A DNA stretch of 64,000 bases from NCBI RefSeq assembly GCF_022549495.1, contig NZ_JAKZGD010000002.1, forward strand, positions 347,717 through 411,716. The letters are read 5' to 3'. The DNA is from Acinetobacter sp. ANC 4805. Its GTDB lineage: Bacteria; Pseudomonadota; Gammaproteobacteria; Pseudomonadales; Moraxellaceae. The notes under the pieces were generated by a model. It was not told the origin of the DNA. It worked only from the letters and a program-made list of their open reading frames with translations, and ran no database searches. This document shows positions 35,914 to 44,491 of the stretch, piece after piece. How positions within the stretch are numbered: position 1 is the first letter of the stretch; each line of letters starts with the position of its first letter. Position numbers and translations under genes: made by a program.

Positions 35914-36798
35914 ATGAATGCGAAAGTCAATATCTCAAATCGAGCTGGTGCTAGTTTTCCTGTACGCCGAATGGATTTTGAATTTGGTGAAGTGCCGCGC
36001 TATTGGGCAAATGGTGATGCTGCTTTAACACATTTTATGACCGCACTTTCAGCTTTGTTTCCAGAAGGTGAGCAATTCTTTGTGAATAGTACCCGTGCAG
36101 TTCGTAATGATCCGAAACTTACTGATCCTCGGTTACAGAAAGAAATTAGTGCTTTTATTGGTCAGGAAGCGATGCATTCTAAAGAGCATTTGGCATTCAA
36201 TGCAGCTGCTCAAGCTTATGGTTATGATGTGCGTAAATTGGAAGCACAAACGGGTAAAGTCATTCAATATGGTGTTGCTGTAAGTGCTAGATTATTAAAG
36301 CCGTTTGGTTTTACCAAAGAAATGATTGGTTTAACGGGAACTTGTGCTTTAGAACACTTTACTTCAACCATTGCTGAAGAATTGCTGAGTAATCCTAATA
36401 TTCAATCCATGTTCATGGATGAGACGATGTATCACTTATGGATGTGGCATGCCGTTGAAGAAAATGAGCATAAAGCAGTGGCTTTTGATGTGTATGAAGC
36501 CATGTATGGGCAAGGGCTTAAAGCCTATTTTATGCGTTCATTAGCTTTAGTCATTGCAATGGGCTTAATCTTTATTACGCAGTCCTATTTCACCGCAACC
36601 CTGTTAAAAACCGATGGTAAATTGACATGGCGTGATACCAAATACATGCTCAGTTTTATGTATGGTTATAAAGGTTTTATGACACGTCAGATTCCAACCT
36701 TGTTGGCATTTTTAAGACCTAAATTTCATCCAAATGATGATGATACAACTGCATTATTGAATAAATGGCGTGCCGAATTGGGCTTCAATCTTAGTTAA
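35914..36798 (+). CDS. Metal-dependent hydrolase (PF10118 type), copy 2
   Basis: 294 aa from the ATG at 35914, preceded by AAGGAGAACAAGCT. It starts with the same M-N-A-K-V-N-I-S-N-R-A-G-A-S-F-P-V-R-R-M as copy 1 and keeps all putative ligands (G-Q-E-A-M-H-S-K-E-H, A-L-E-H-F-T-S-T, H-A-V-E-E-N-E-H-K). It differs mainly in the last third. It arose by tandem duplication. A terminator between the copies means separate transcripts are likely. Confidence 0.8.
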   Translation: MNAKVNISNRAGASFPVRRMDFEFGEVPRYWANGDAALTHFMTALSALFPEGEQFFVNSTRAVRNDPKLTDPRLQKEISAFIGQEAMHSKEHLAFNAAAQAYGYDVRKLEAQTGKVIQYGVAVSARLLKPFGFTKEMIGLTGTCALEHFTSTIAEELLSNPNIQSMFMDETMYHLWMWHAVEENEHKAVAFDVYEAMYGQGLKAYFMRSLALVIAMGLIFITQSYFTATLLKTDGKLTWRDTKYMLSFMYGYKGFMTRQIPTLLAFLRPKFHPNDDDTTALLNKWRAELGFNLS

Positions 36799-36892
36799 TT
36801 CAAATGGGTAATCAGAATTTCCCATTTTCTTATTCAAATTTTGTATCGAATTACTGATAATCTACAGCAATATTTTATAAGAGTAGTAGACC

Positions 36893-37351
36893 GTGATTCG
36901 ATTGATGCAAGAAAGCGATTTAGATAGCATTGTTGCAATTGAGCGTTTAGTGCAAACACATCCTTGGTCGAAGCAACAGTTTCAAGAATCTTTAGCCTCG
37001 TATCAATGCACTGTGTATGAGCAAGCCAATCAGGTGGTTGGTTTCTGTATTTTGCAGCCTGTTTTGGATGAAGCCAATTTATTATTGATGGCAATTCATC
37101 CAAAGCAACAGGGGAAGGGGCTAGGATATATATTATTGGATCATTCAATCCAACAATTAAAAAATAATCCAATACAGATTTTTTTAGAAGTACGTGAAAG
37201 TAATACAGCAGCTATTCGGTTGTATGAAAAGACAGATTTTCATCAAATTGATTTACGCAAAAATTATTATCCAAACCCCGATGGTTCAAGAGAGCATGCA
37301 GTGATTATGGTCAAAACATGCACTGATGATTTTGCAGCACTTTTTAGCTAA
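36893..37351 (+). CDS. rimI: [Ribosomal protein bS18]-alanine N-acetyltransferase
   Basis: 152 aa GNAT fold. The start is GTG at 36893; an ATG four codons later is an alternative. The acetyl-CoA loop is Q-Q-G-K-G-L-G (about 76-82), with E-V-R-E-S-N-T-A-A-I-R-L-Y-E-K and Y-Y-P-N-P-D-G-S-R-E-H-A typical of RimI. It acetylates the N-terminal Ala of ribosomal protein S18. Confidence 0.9.
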   Translation: MIRLMQESDLDSIVAIERLVQTHPWSKQQFQESLASYQCTVYEQANQVVGFCILQPVLDEANLLLMAIHPKQQGKGLGYILLDHSIQQLKNNPIQIFLEVRESNTAAIRLYEKTDFHQIDLRKNYYPNPDGSREHAVIMVKTCTDDFAALFS

Positions 37352-37531
37352 TAACTTAGAGGGCAAGGAATTAAGTATATGAACAAGTCTGGTCATTTCT
37401 TTTTAATTTGTTATGAAAAATCTCAAAATACTTAAAATTTTGGTGGGTTGATTTTATTTTGAGCGTTTGATTCATTATTTTAAATAAATAGTTTGCCAAT
37501 TCGAATTTTTATTTATATGATAGCCGCCATT

Positions 37532-37621
37532 GGAAGCGTGGCAGAGCGGTTTAATGCACCGGTCTTGAAAACCGACGAGGGTGTGAGTCCTCCGTGAGTT
37601 CGAATCTCACCGCTTCCGCCA
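37532..37621 (+). tRNA. tRNA-Ser (anticodon UGA)
   Basis: 90 nt including CCA. The acceptor stem is GGAAGCG / CGCTTCC, the anticodon loop CTTGAAA carries TGA, the variable arm is long as in class II tRNAs, and the T arm is GTGAGTTCGAATCTCAC. Its 3' end is the attachment site of island 2. Confidence 0.98.
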
Positions 37622-37670
37622 AATATCTAAATAAGCCCTTGTTTTTACAAGGGCTTATTTTTTGTCTGTG
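37608..37670 (+). repeat. attL direct repeat of island 2
   Basis: CACCGCTTCCGCCAAATAT (37608-37626) is identical at 60179-60197. The following 44 bases, which include the tRNA terminator, are also shared except for 3 positions. Confidence 0.9.
37633..37663 (+). terminator. tRNA-Ser terminator
   Basis: AAGCCCTTG (37633-37641) pairs with CAAGGGCTT (37648-37656), then a T-run. A near-identical copy is at the other end of the island. Confidence 0.85.
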
Positions 37671-37672
37671 TA

Positions 37673-37696
37673 TTTACCCCTCAACCTACCCCTCAT
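37673..37696 (+). repeat. Putative integrase arm site, left
   Basis: A 24-base segment (TTTACCCC-T-CAACCTACCCCTCAT) recurs in direct orientation at 60037-60060 with one mismatch. Both copies lie just inside the att sites, as integrase arm-binding sites do. Confidence 0.5.
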
Positions 37697-37814
37697 CAAA
37701 CTTTGGATTTAATTACATTGGATAGGACTCTAGAGGGCTACTTGGGAATTTGACATTCCCAAGTTTGAAATTCCTGTGGTTGGCTAAAAACTTGATTTAG
37801 TAACTGTCTTCAGC

Positions 37815-38813
37815 TTATAGCAAAGTCGTGGTAAATAATGGTTTTATATACTTTGATTCATAGTAGTAATGATTCAAAGGATAGAGCATATATTTAAAAA
37901 ATACTTTCCATTCCTCGAAATTGACTTCATTAAAATTGTTACTTTTAGCGAATAGTTCAAAGCGTTTATTAAGCAAGTTATTGGCAAAGGTGATAAGTTG
38001 AATTGAATCTTTTTCGTATATATCGCGAAATTGACCTAAATCAATATTGAAGTTAGCTTCTGCATTTGGTTTAGCGTAAACAAGAATATTGACGTAACAT
38101 TGACCTGTCATCGTTCGCTGAATTCGGCTTTGAATGCATAAGATATGGTCCAAATTAATTTGACGAATGTGATTGATGAAATTTTGATGTAATCGTTTCG
38201 CTGTTTGATCTAGTAGTCTTACGTCACAGCCTTGGGCATTAATCTCATGGTAAATTTTAAAACTAATGCGTGAGACTAGTACTGAATTGTACTGTCTTAA
38301 TAGTCGACCAAGATGACGAGTATTTTCTTGGCATTGTTTAGTAATCAATGTCTTTCTTTTCTTCTCCTGTGATTTAAATTCATTGCTGTTTGCTAAACCA
38401 CGAAGGCTATTCCAAATTCCTGTGTAATAATTATCGAATGAGTGAGAAAGTTGAGGATCAAGCGACCTAAGGCAAGTGGGAGGCATTAAACGATGAAGTT
38501 GTTTTACTTCCATGATATTGCTGATAAGTGACTTCATAAGCGGTGAAATACTTTGTGAGGTGTTTAAGCCATTCAGCAATCCAAAAGTATGCTGATTGTC
38601 TAAAAGGAAGCATAAGCTCCCATAAAAATTGTAGTAATCAACAGTAGCCTCAAGACAGTGTTTACCATGTTTAAAGGGCTTTGACTTAGCTAATACCATT
38701 TTTCGCACTGTGGTCATCAAGTTTTCAATGATCTCATAGTACTGTAAGTTTTCGCGCCCACCGATGAGCTCTAAGGCATCGTATTTCGCAAATTGATTCA
38801 GCATCTCTGACAT
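37815..38813 (-). CDS. Hypothetical protein paired with the Gp2-like gene
   Basis: 332 aa from the ATG at 38813, which has GGAG 8 bases upstream. It is helical, basic in the middle (K-K-R-K), with no membrane span or known motif visible. It starts 25 bp after the Gp2/YagK-like gene and is probably co-transcribed. A role in replication or maintenance of the island is a guess from position only. Confidence 0.5.
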   Translation of the reverse strand: MSEMLNQFAKYDALELIGGRENLQYYEIIENLMTTVRKMVLAKSKPFKHGKHCLEATVDYYNFYGSLCFLLDNQHTFGLLNGLNTSQSISPLMKSLISNIMEVKQLHRLMPPTCLRSLDPQLSHSFDNYYTGIWNSLRGLANSNEFKSQEKKRKTLITKQCQENTRHLGRLLRQYNSVLVSRISFKIYHEINAQGCDVRLLDQTAKRLHQNFINHIRQINLDHILCIQSRIQRTMTGQCYVNILVYAKPNAEANFNIDLGQFRDIYEKDSIQLITFANNLLNKRFELFAKSNNFNEVNFEEWKVFFKYMLYPLNHYYYESKYIKPLFTTTLL

Positions 38814-38837
38814 AGGTTGTACTCCATACAATAAGAA

Positions 38838-39977
38838 TTAAGATGTTGTAGTTGATTCAATGTGTTTAGATATTTCGATCTCATAAAGAGAGTCGTGTCT
38901 AGGACGGCCTATAGGCTTGTCGTTAGATCTTGGAATGGCACTGGTCTGGAATGCTCGAAGGACTTCAATTTCAGATAAATGTTTATCGATAATGAATTGG
39001 TCTTGTTTGCAGATGTAAACCAAGACCTGATCTAGGTTATCGAACATGGCTTGATCGGTATGCTTAGCCATGCCAATAGCGAGGTTGCGGTAGTTCAATT
39101 TGTTACGGTTACAGTTGAAATAAAAACCTTGCTCCTGAGTGAATTCGCACCAATAAGATCCAATCTGTTCAGCGTAATAAGCATCGTTTTGATACTTGTT
39201 ACCATTAAGGAAAAACAGACAGTGGTAGTGATAACCTTTCTGCTGACCAAACTCTAACTTCCAGATATAGCCAACAATTTGGGGTAAAGCGGGGTTATGA
39301 TGAAATCGCTTCAAAAAAGCACTTAATGTGGTCTTAAGTTTCTTTAGGTTCAGTTCATCAAGATTCTGATTCTTCCAGCAAAGATCAACACGTAAAATGA
39401 GCAATTTGCTGTATTTAGCTCGAAGTGCATCTACCAAACGTTTAGCGCGTTCATACTGATGTTTGGCTTTTCTTTGGCGCTCTGCTTGTTTCTGCTTGAA
39501 CGAGGGATCATTCAAGTATTTAGATAGTGCATAGACCAAATCGTTAACTAATTCAGCCCACTCTTTTTGAGAAACAACATTTCCATCTTTATCTAGCTTG
39601 AAGTACGTATATGGAGGCTGTCTTTGCCAGAAGGCATACTCATCGTAACCTTGTAAGTAAGGTTCAACAGCGTCTTTGAATGCTTTCGAGAAAACTTGGC
39701 GATGTTCACAATCAAACCTTGGGGGTTGTTGTACCTCCATGAAGGGTGCCATTCTTTTTAACAGATCATCTAATTTTTTATCACAAACACGTTTAATACG
39801 TTTCAGCTCATTGAGTTGATAAAGCTGGTGAATGTCGTTATTGATGATATGGATACAGATAGGGATAGCGCTGAAGCACTGATCAATTTCTGGATTGGAA
39901 ACGATGGTAAAACTATTCTCGGACTGCTCAACAGTGAGCTCGGTATAGTTTCTGGGATAGGTATCATCAATTTTCAT
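38838..39977 (-). CDS. Inovirus Gp2 / YagK-YfjJ family protein (putative HUH replication protein)
   Basis: 379 aa. The central motif G-Y-H-Y-H-C-L-F-F-L-N-G (about 253-264) has the His-hydrophobic-His pattern of HUH endonucleases. It is followed by the Y-W region and A-K-H-T-D-Q (about 300-305) seen in Gp2/YagK-type proteins. Such proteins are found in filamentous phages and P4-like satellites and are thought to start rolling-circle replication. Which Tyr is catalytic cannot be fixed by eye. First of two minus-strand genes at the left end of the island. Confidence 0.65.
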   Translation of the reverse strand: MKIDDTYPRNYTELTVEQSENSFTIVSNPEIDQCFSAIPICIHIINNDIHQLYQLNELKRIKRVCDKKLDDLLKRMAPFMEVQQPPRFDCEHRQVFSKAFKDAVEPYLQGYDEYAFWQRQPPYTYFKLDKDGNVVSQKEWAELVNDLVYALSKYLNDPSFKQKQAERQRKAKHQYERAKRLVDALRAKYSKLLILRVDLCWKNQNLDELNLKKLKTTLSAFLKRFHHNPALPQIVGYIWKLEFGQQKGYHYHCLFFLNGNKYQNDAYYAEQIGSYWCEFTQEQGFYFNCNRNKLNYRNLAIGMAKHTDQAMFDNLDQVLVYICKQDQFIIDKHLSEIEVLRAFQTSAIPRSNDKPIGRPRHDSLYEIEISKHIESTTTS

Positions 39978-40186
39978 ATTGAATCACTTAGGTTGGTTAT
40001 AGACAGCAGTGCTGTCTAACTACTTGCTTAGTACTTATAAGTTCTTTAATTAATTGATTAAATAGAGATTTAATTAAATTAAAAAACCTAAAGTCACGTT
40101 TTAGGCATGCAGCGATTTAAAGGGACAATTTTTGAAACTGTCCCTCGGTAATTACGGTAAAAGTGCGGGTTAAGGTGCGATGAAAG

Positions 40187-40426
40187 TTATGTCAGTGCAC
40201 GAGTACCAGGACGTGTAAGTACCCAATGGTCTATCTCATCCTCAAGCCAAGCCACACTTTGTGAACCAAGCTTTCGTGGAACAGGAAACTCGGGGTCAAA
40301 CCGTTTCGATTTGACATCAAGTTTTGCGTAAATGGTTGAGCGACTAAGCTGACACTTGGCGATGACCTCTTTTAGTTTGAGCATTTTAATGCTGCGGATA
40401 TTTGTAGCGGGTTGTTGATATTGCAT
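40187..40426 (-). CDS. AlpA-family transcriptional regulator, copy 1
   Basis: 79 aa. A MerR-like winged helix: L-K-L-K-E-V-I-A-K-C-Q-L-S-R-S-T-I-Y-A-K-L at about 16-36, then F-P-V-P-R-K-L-G and V-A-W-L-E-D-E-I-D-H-W at the end, all AlpA/HTH_17 marks. GGAG lies 8 bases upstream of the ATG. AlpA proteins control excision and replication genes of P4-like elements. Transcribed towards the Gp2-like gene. Confidence 0.88.
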   Translation of the reverse strand: MQYQQPATNIRSIKMLKLKEVIAKCQLSRSTIYAKLDVKSKRFDPEFPVPRKLGSQSVAWLEDEIDHWVLTRPGTRALT

Positions 40427-40516
40427 GAGTTTTTACTCCAGTTAGTCTAAAAAATCGTTGAAATTAGATTTAACTGGAACTAAGGTGTAAAGACCATTAG
40501 TTACTTTGTTACACCT

Positions 40517-41809
40517 ATGAGTTCAAACCGTGAAAAGATAAAAAAACTCTTTGACTACGTAATGAGGCTTGTTGTCATGTACTCATTTGTGCGAGAAAAA
40601 ATTAAGCATGAGTGCTCTGACGACTGTGAATTTTTTCAAGAAGTTGATCGGATCATCGTCGAGAGAACAAATAAGTATTATTTGAGTAACATAGAAGAGA
40701 AAGCGAATGATTGGGTAAAATCTGGGTATATAAATGAATATGAAAAAGAGCAAAAAATACAAGAATGTATAAATAAATTTCGGCAGTATTATTGGAATTA
40801 TTATCAATTTAATTTTTTACCAAATGACGGGTTATTTTTTGAAGAACTCAAAATAAAACCTGAGCTCATAGGTCACCAATTCAAAGACATACATCGGATT
40901 TTAGTTAACCAGTTTGGTGAGATAGAATTAGGTCGGCGTAGTGCATTCAGAAGAAGTTATAATATTTATTCGCTAATATTTGAAAACAATTTTGATGAGA
41001 TTTTTTTTAAATATCATCAGCTTGATCAAGCTTTAAAAAATCCACCCAAAGAATTCAATTTTCTAAATGAGTTTATAGGATTGATTGAGCTTTTGCCCTA
41101 TTACTCACCTTATTTCATTCCTTCGATTACTGAACTCGAAAGTTACAAAAATTCAGTTCAAGAAAAAAGACATTTTTCAGCAAGATATTCACCAGTTGTA
41201 AAAGGTCAAACTTATGAAACAGCTTACCTAGACTTGAACCATAAGCCGATTGCTTTGATTGATTCGATTCTACAATTTATTTTTCAGCATACGCAGCATT
41301 TAATTAAGTGGCATTATTTCGGTGAAAATATTGATCATGAAATGAATGATGAAGAACGTCAGCAACGGATTCGATTGAGAGAAAATGAAGATTGTGAACA
41401 GCTAGAGCAAATTGCTAAAATTTTAGAGGCTATGTTTTCCGCATTACCTCGCAATCAAAAGTTGGTTTATAGTTTTGCTAAAAAGAAGAATTCTACAAAA
41501 TCTGCAATGACCAGTTTGATGTTTCATAATTTCAAATTGAATTTTGACAATCACTCGATGACAGCAGAAGACGAAACCTCAAAAAAAATAAAATCATCCG
41601 ATGCTTCTGCACATGACTTATATGTGGATTTTTTTAAATATTTAGAAAGGGAATTTTGCAGAAGAGGGTTGCCTGTCGGCACGAATAAAGAAGGTAAAAT
41701 CGATACTTTTAAGATGGTTTTTAAACGGAGTGATGAGGTGTTGATCAACGGTGCTAGCTTTAGGGTGAACTATATCAACCACATGAAAAAATTCATTGTT
41801 TCTGAATAG
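40517..41809 (+). CDS. Hypothetical protein, 430 aa
   Basis: 430 aa, soluble, charged and helical, with many aromatic residues in the first half (Y-Y-W-N-Y-Y). No signal peptide, P-loop or nuclease motif is seen. A short Cys pair (E-C-S-D-D-C) is at about 31-36. It is a single gene diverging from alpA, in the place where P4-like elements often carry defence or accessory cargo. I do not recognise the family. Confidence 0.45.
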   Translation: MSSNREKIKKLFDYVMRLVVMYSFVREKIKHECSDDCEFFQEVDRIIVERTNKYYLSNIEEKANDWVKSGYINEYEKEQKIQECINKFRQYYWNYYQFNFLPNDGLFFEELKIKPELIGHQFKDIHRILVNQFGEIELGRRSAFRRSYNIYSLIFENNFDEIFFKYHQLDQALKNPPKEFNFLNEFIGLIELLPYYSPYFIPSITELESYKNSVQEKRHFSARYSPVVKGQTYETAYLDLNHKPIALIDSILQFIFQHTQHLIKWHYFGENIDHEMNDEERQQRIRLRENEDCEQLEQIAKILEAMFSALPRNQKLVYSFAKKKNSTKSAMTSLMFHNFKLNFDNHSMTAEDETSKKIKSSDASAHDLYVDFFKYLEREFCRRGLPVGTNKEGKIDTFKMVFKRSDEVLINGASFRVNYINHMKKFIVSE

Positions 41810-41904
41810 TTGAGATAACTTTCACATGGGGTATATAGGCTCAAAATATAGGTGCCATGTATTTTTTCTTGGCTCTAGTTCATCGCATTGTGTATAGCAA
41901 AAAA

Positions 41905-41935
41905 GATGTGTAATTAAAAAACTGAATTACACATC
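41905..41935 (-). terminator. Terminator of the 41948-42469 lipoprotein gene
   Basis: GATGTGTAATT (41905-41915) pairs with AATTACACATC (41925-41935). On the minus strand a TTTTTT run follows. Confidence 0.75.
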
Positions 41936-41947
41936 CTATGTACTGCT

Positions 41948-42469
41948 TTATTGAATACGATAAGCATAAGTACCATTGGCGGTAGTGACACTGACTTCAC
42001 GAATATACTCAGCCTTGCAGCGTGGATAGGCGAGCGCAACTGAGCCATAACGCATGTTGCTATAGTCGTACATTCTGGTTACCCCACAATTACCTCGATT
42101 GACTTGAATGCCTGTGATGGTTGTAGGTGCATCATTGAGTGAGATGACATCGATCTTATCGATATAACCATTCATTGTGCCTTGAGATTCAGCACGATAG
42201 ACTTTGATGTCAAACTCTTCTTGTACAGGTCGATTCTCAGCAATCGGATCTTGAGTGGGTTCAACAGATTCTTGTTCGCCAGAATCCGCTTGAGGCACAC
42301 TCACTTCTAACTCACTTAGATCAGTCTCAAGAATACGTTTGGTTTCTGGGTCAACGTCTATTTGATCTTGTTGACCAGCTTTATTCTGTTCAGCTTTGTG
42401 CGAAGGGCTACATCCACTCAGCAAAGATAGCAACAAAGCTGAAAGTAGTATGGGCTTCATGTTCGGCAT
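41948..42469 (-). CDS. Predicted lipoprotein
   Basis: 173 aa. Signal peptide with lipobox L-L-S-G-C-S (Cys20). A long Gln/Glu-rich, probably disordered linker (about 25-85) leads to a small C-terminal domain with two Cys (N-C-G-V and R-C-K). Possible starts are 42469 and, four codons in, 42460. Last of a run of small minus-strand envelope genes (41948-43790). Function unknown. Confidence 0.6.
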   Translation of the reverse strand: MPNMKPILLSALLLSLLSGCSPSHKAEQNKAGQQDQIDVDPETKRILETDLSELEVSVPQADSGEQESVEPTQDPIAENRPVQEEFDIKVYRAESQGTMNGYIDKIDVISLNDAPTTITGIQVNRGNCGVTRMYDYSNMRYGSVALAYPRCKAEYIREVSVTTANGTYAYRIQ

Positions 42470-42578
42470 GACAAGCTCCTAAAATATTTTCTGCTCTTTA
42501 ATCCCTAGGACTTTGATATTTTGCGTTGACCAAGAAAATGGATCGAAGAGCAGAAGTTAAACCTAATGAATCTGATGT

Positions 42579-43004
42579 CTATCGAGTTGACTTATTCTCA
42601 AGATAGAGCAGAACAGCCATACCTTGTGCATAGATACGCTCATCTGCCTTGGAACTACTCCCGCCTTTGAAAAACACAGCATCACCTACATTTGCTAAAG
42701 CAATCGCGCGATCAGAATTTAGAGTGAAGCCTTTCCAGAGACCATAACCATCGCCATCTTTGGCATAAGATTTGACATTGATGCCATCAAGCTTGAAGTT
42801 GTTCGGGATAGATTGCCAATCTTTGGCTAAGGCGTAAAAGGCATTGCATTTGCTATTACCTTTACAGCGTTGCACTTGTGGTGCTGATTGAGGGTTGCTG
42901 TAGACTTTAGTCATGCTTCCTACATCCGCATGACCCAGTGTTGCTCCGAGCAGTCCGATAATGAGTGACCCAGCTTGTAAAAAATGATTGATATGTTTGT
43001 TCAT
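42579..43004 (-). CDS. Secreted or periplasmic hypothetical protein
   Basis: 141 aa from the ATG at 43004, which has AGGA upstream. The longer frame to 43127 overlaps the neighbouring small gene and is unlikely. A signal peptide covers about residues 1-27, ending L-G-H-A-D-V. The mature part has one Cys pair (R-C-K-G-N-S-K-C). No family recognised. It belongs to the same group of small envelope genes. Confidence 0.55.
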   Translation of the reverse strand: MNKHINHFLQAGSLIIGLLGATLGHADVGSMTKVYSNPQSAPQVQRCKGNSKCNAFYALAKDWQSIPNNFKLDGINVKSYAKDGDGYGLWKGFTLNSDRAIALANVGDAVFFKGGSSSKADERIYAQGMAVLLYLENKSTR

Positions 43005-43053
43005 AAAAAGAATCCTAATTATTGTTGTTGAATCAGTTATTGGTTTATTACGG

Positions 43054-43203
43054 TTAATTGAACATTGAGATCGGCCAGACAATGGCTTTACCCAAGTTAT
43101 AGGCATAACTACGATCTGCTGTGGCACTGCAACTTTTTAAGTAGGCTGAGAACAGCAGGGCAATCACGATATAAATCCCGATCAGATAATGTTTGATTTG
43201 CAT
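43054..43203 (-). CDS. Small membrane-anchored protein, 49 aa
   Basis: ATG at 43203 has GGAG 6 bases upstream (GGAGTACAGCATG). It encodes 49 residues: a basic start, one hydrophobic helix (I-G-I-Y-I-V-I-A-L-L-F-S-A-Y-L), a single Cys pair region S-C-S and W-P-I-S-M-F-N at the end. It lies 9 bp after the 97-aa lipoprotein gene. Short and easily missed, but the start site and spacing support it. Confidence 0.6.
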   Translation of the reverse strand: MQIKHYLIGIYIVIALLFSAYLKSCSATADRSYAYNLGKAIVWPISMFN

Positions 43204-43212
43204 GCTGTACTC

Positions 43213-43506
43213 CTAACGTGACTGACAGGCTTGAGCAGCACGAAGCATTTGCTCAGTAAAATCTTGAGGAAGATCGAGTTGACTCACATTTTGTTGACCA
43301 AGTTTTTCCATTATTTGCGGTGAATAATGTGCTTCCAACTTGTCATAGACACAGGAGCAGGTTGAACGATCAGTTCCACCAGACTGACAGCCTGCATTAA
43401 AGTCACGTTTAGATTTACTTTCACAACCAGCCATAGAAATAGCAGCCAGCAGTGCAATGCCGATAAAGGGCAGATGATAAAAAAGAGACATGATGATTCT
43501 CGTCAT
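43213..43506 (-). CDS. Small Cys-rich lipoprotein
   Basis: 97 aa. Signal peptide with lipobox I-S-M-A-G-C-E (Cys28). The mature part has four Cys (G-C-Q-S-G-G, T-C-S-C-V-Y and A-C-Q). A second ATG at 43491 is possible. It is followed at once by the 49-aa gene. Function unknown. Confidence 0.55.
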   Translation of the reverse strand: MTRIIMSLFYHLPFIGIALLAAISMAGCESKSKRDFNAGCQSGGTDRSTCSCVYDKLEAHYSPQIMEKLGQQNVSQLDLPQDFTEQMLRAAQACQSR

Positions 43507-43566
43507 TAAAAGAGGATGATCGATGTCTGAAAATAAGATCGGTGTAATATGATCCGAAGATTGAAT

Positions 43567-43790
43567 CTACTCTTGGGGTGGTTTATTCCAACCTGCTAAT
43601 GCCATCAAGATATAGAACAAGATCACCAAGGCCACAAAACCGAGAAAAGCAGGGCCGAGCCAGATCGTTACACCAATAATTAAAATCAGACGCGCAAAAA
43701 TCTTCACAGCCGAAGCAAAGAAATGCCGTACGACTTAAATGAACGAGAGGGAATTGGAATACAGCTAAATGCTAAAAAAGAAACAGTCAT
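43567..43790 (-). pseudogene. Small membrane protein with a frameshift
   Basis: From the ATG at 43790 (GGAG upstream) the frame reads M-T-V-S-F-L-A-F-S-C and stops after about 28 codons. The other frame then reads R-H-F-F-A-S-A-V-K-I-F-A-R-L-I-L-I-I-G and a second hydrophobic helix, ending W-N-K-P-P-Q-E at 43567. One base change near 43730 would join them. A GTG-started 46-aa protein is the alternative, but it has no ribosome site. Confidence 0.45.
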
Positions 43791-43800
43791 GATTGACTCC

Positions 43801-44218
43801 TTTGGCTACGAAAGAAGTTTCACCACATCACTGCTAAATAATGGTGGCGAAACGAAAAGGGGTTAGCAGACTGATAGCCAAAGGATCAGCACACCCGAAG
43901 GTGTCCCCCTCCCGTTCCGCCGCAGAGGGGGAGACGCAGGGTCGCCCACCAAAAAGTTAGACTTTTTAGTGTGCTTTGGCTGAACGGTCTGCTAAAACCG
44001 ACTGACGATGTAGGTCAGCAAGCTCATCATAATCATAACGATTTCATAGGTCAATTCGATTTGTCCTGCTGTTTTGTACAACTCAGTAAAAAATGAACAA
44101 GCATACGATTCCAAAATATTTCAAATACATATTACTGAAATGAACTAACGCCAAGCAGCGCCCTAGTGATGCCTGCAACAACGTTTTAAACAATCATTTC
44201 AAATATTGGAGAACGACT
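43801..44218. other. Highly structured intergenic segment (candidate ncRNA, origin or transfer site)
   Basis: About 420 bp without a gene. GTTTCACCAC (43819-43828) faces GTGGCGAAAC (43844-43853). Next, 43861-43894 (GGTTAGCAGAC, AGCCAAAG, AGCACAC) pairs in nested order with 43969-43999 (GTGTGCT, CTTTGGCT, GGTCTGCTAAAACC). Inside lie GTCCCCCTC / GAGGGGGAGAC and AAAAAGT / ACTTTTT hairpins. The G+C peak inside an AT-rich element and the nested pairing argue for a functional RNA or a replication or transfer origin. Confidence 0.55.
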
Positions 44219-44452
44219 ATGTCGTATTTGGATACAGAAGAAGAATCGTATAGCCCTCGCTTTCGAGAACCACAACCCTTGCAACTCAGTCTTGCTAGTG
44301 CTCCCACCACTTTAGCAGTTTTGGGTATGAGCTTAGCCAAGTCGATGGGCTTTTCACCGATGCTCGGTGGTGTGGCAGGCGCAGCCTTGGGTGGGGTGAT
44401 TCTGGTATTGGCGGATCAAACCCGTTCTAACATCAGCACGCATAAATACTGA
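44219..44452 (+). CDS. Small hypothetical membrane protein
   Basis: 77 aa. A charged N-terminus, then two glycine-rich hydrophobic stretches (about 27-45 and 47-66). GGAG lies upstream of the ATG. It precedes the DUF932 gene by 40 bp and is probably in the same unit. Function unknown. Confidence 0.55.
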   Translation: MSYLDTEEESYSPRFREPQPLQLSLASAPTTLAVLGMSLAKSMGFSPMLGGVAGAALGGVILVLADQTRSNISTHKY

Positions 44453-44491
44453 ACAAGACATTAATTACAGCAGCATTAAAGGACAGATCTT

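Noticed and set aside
43004..43127. N-terminal extension of the secreted protein at 42579
   Set aside because: It would cover the 49-aa gene and hide the signal peptide in the middle of the protein.
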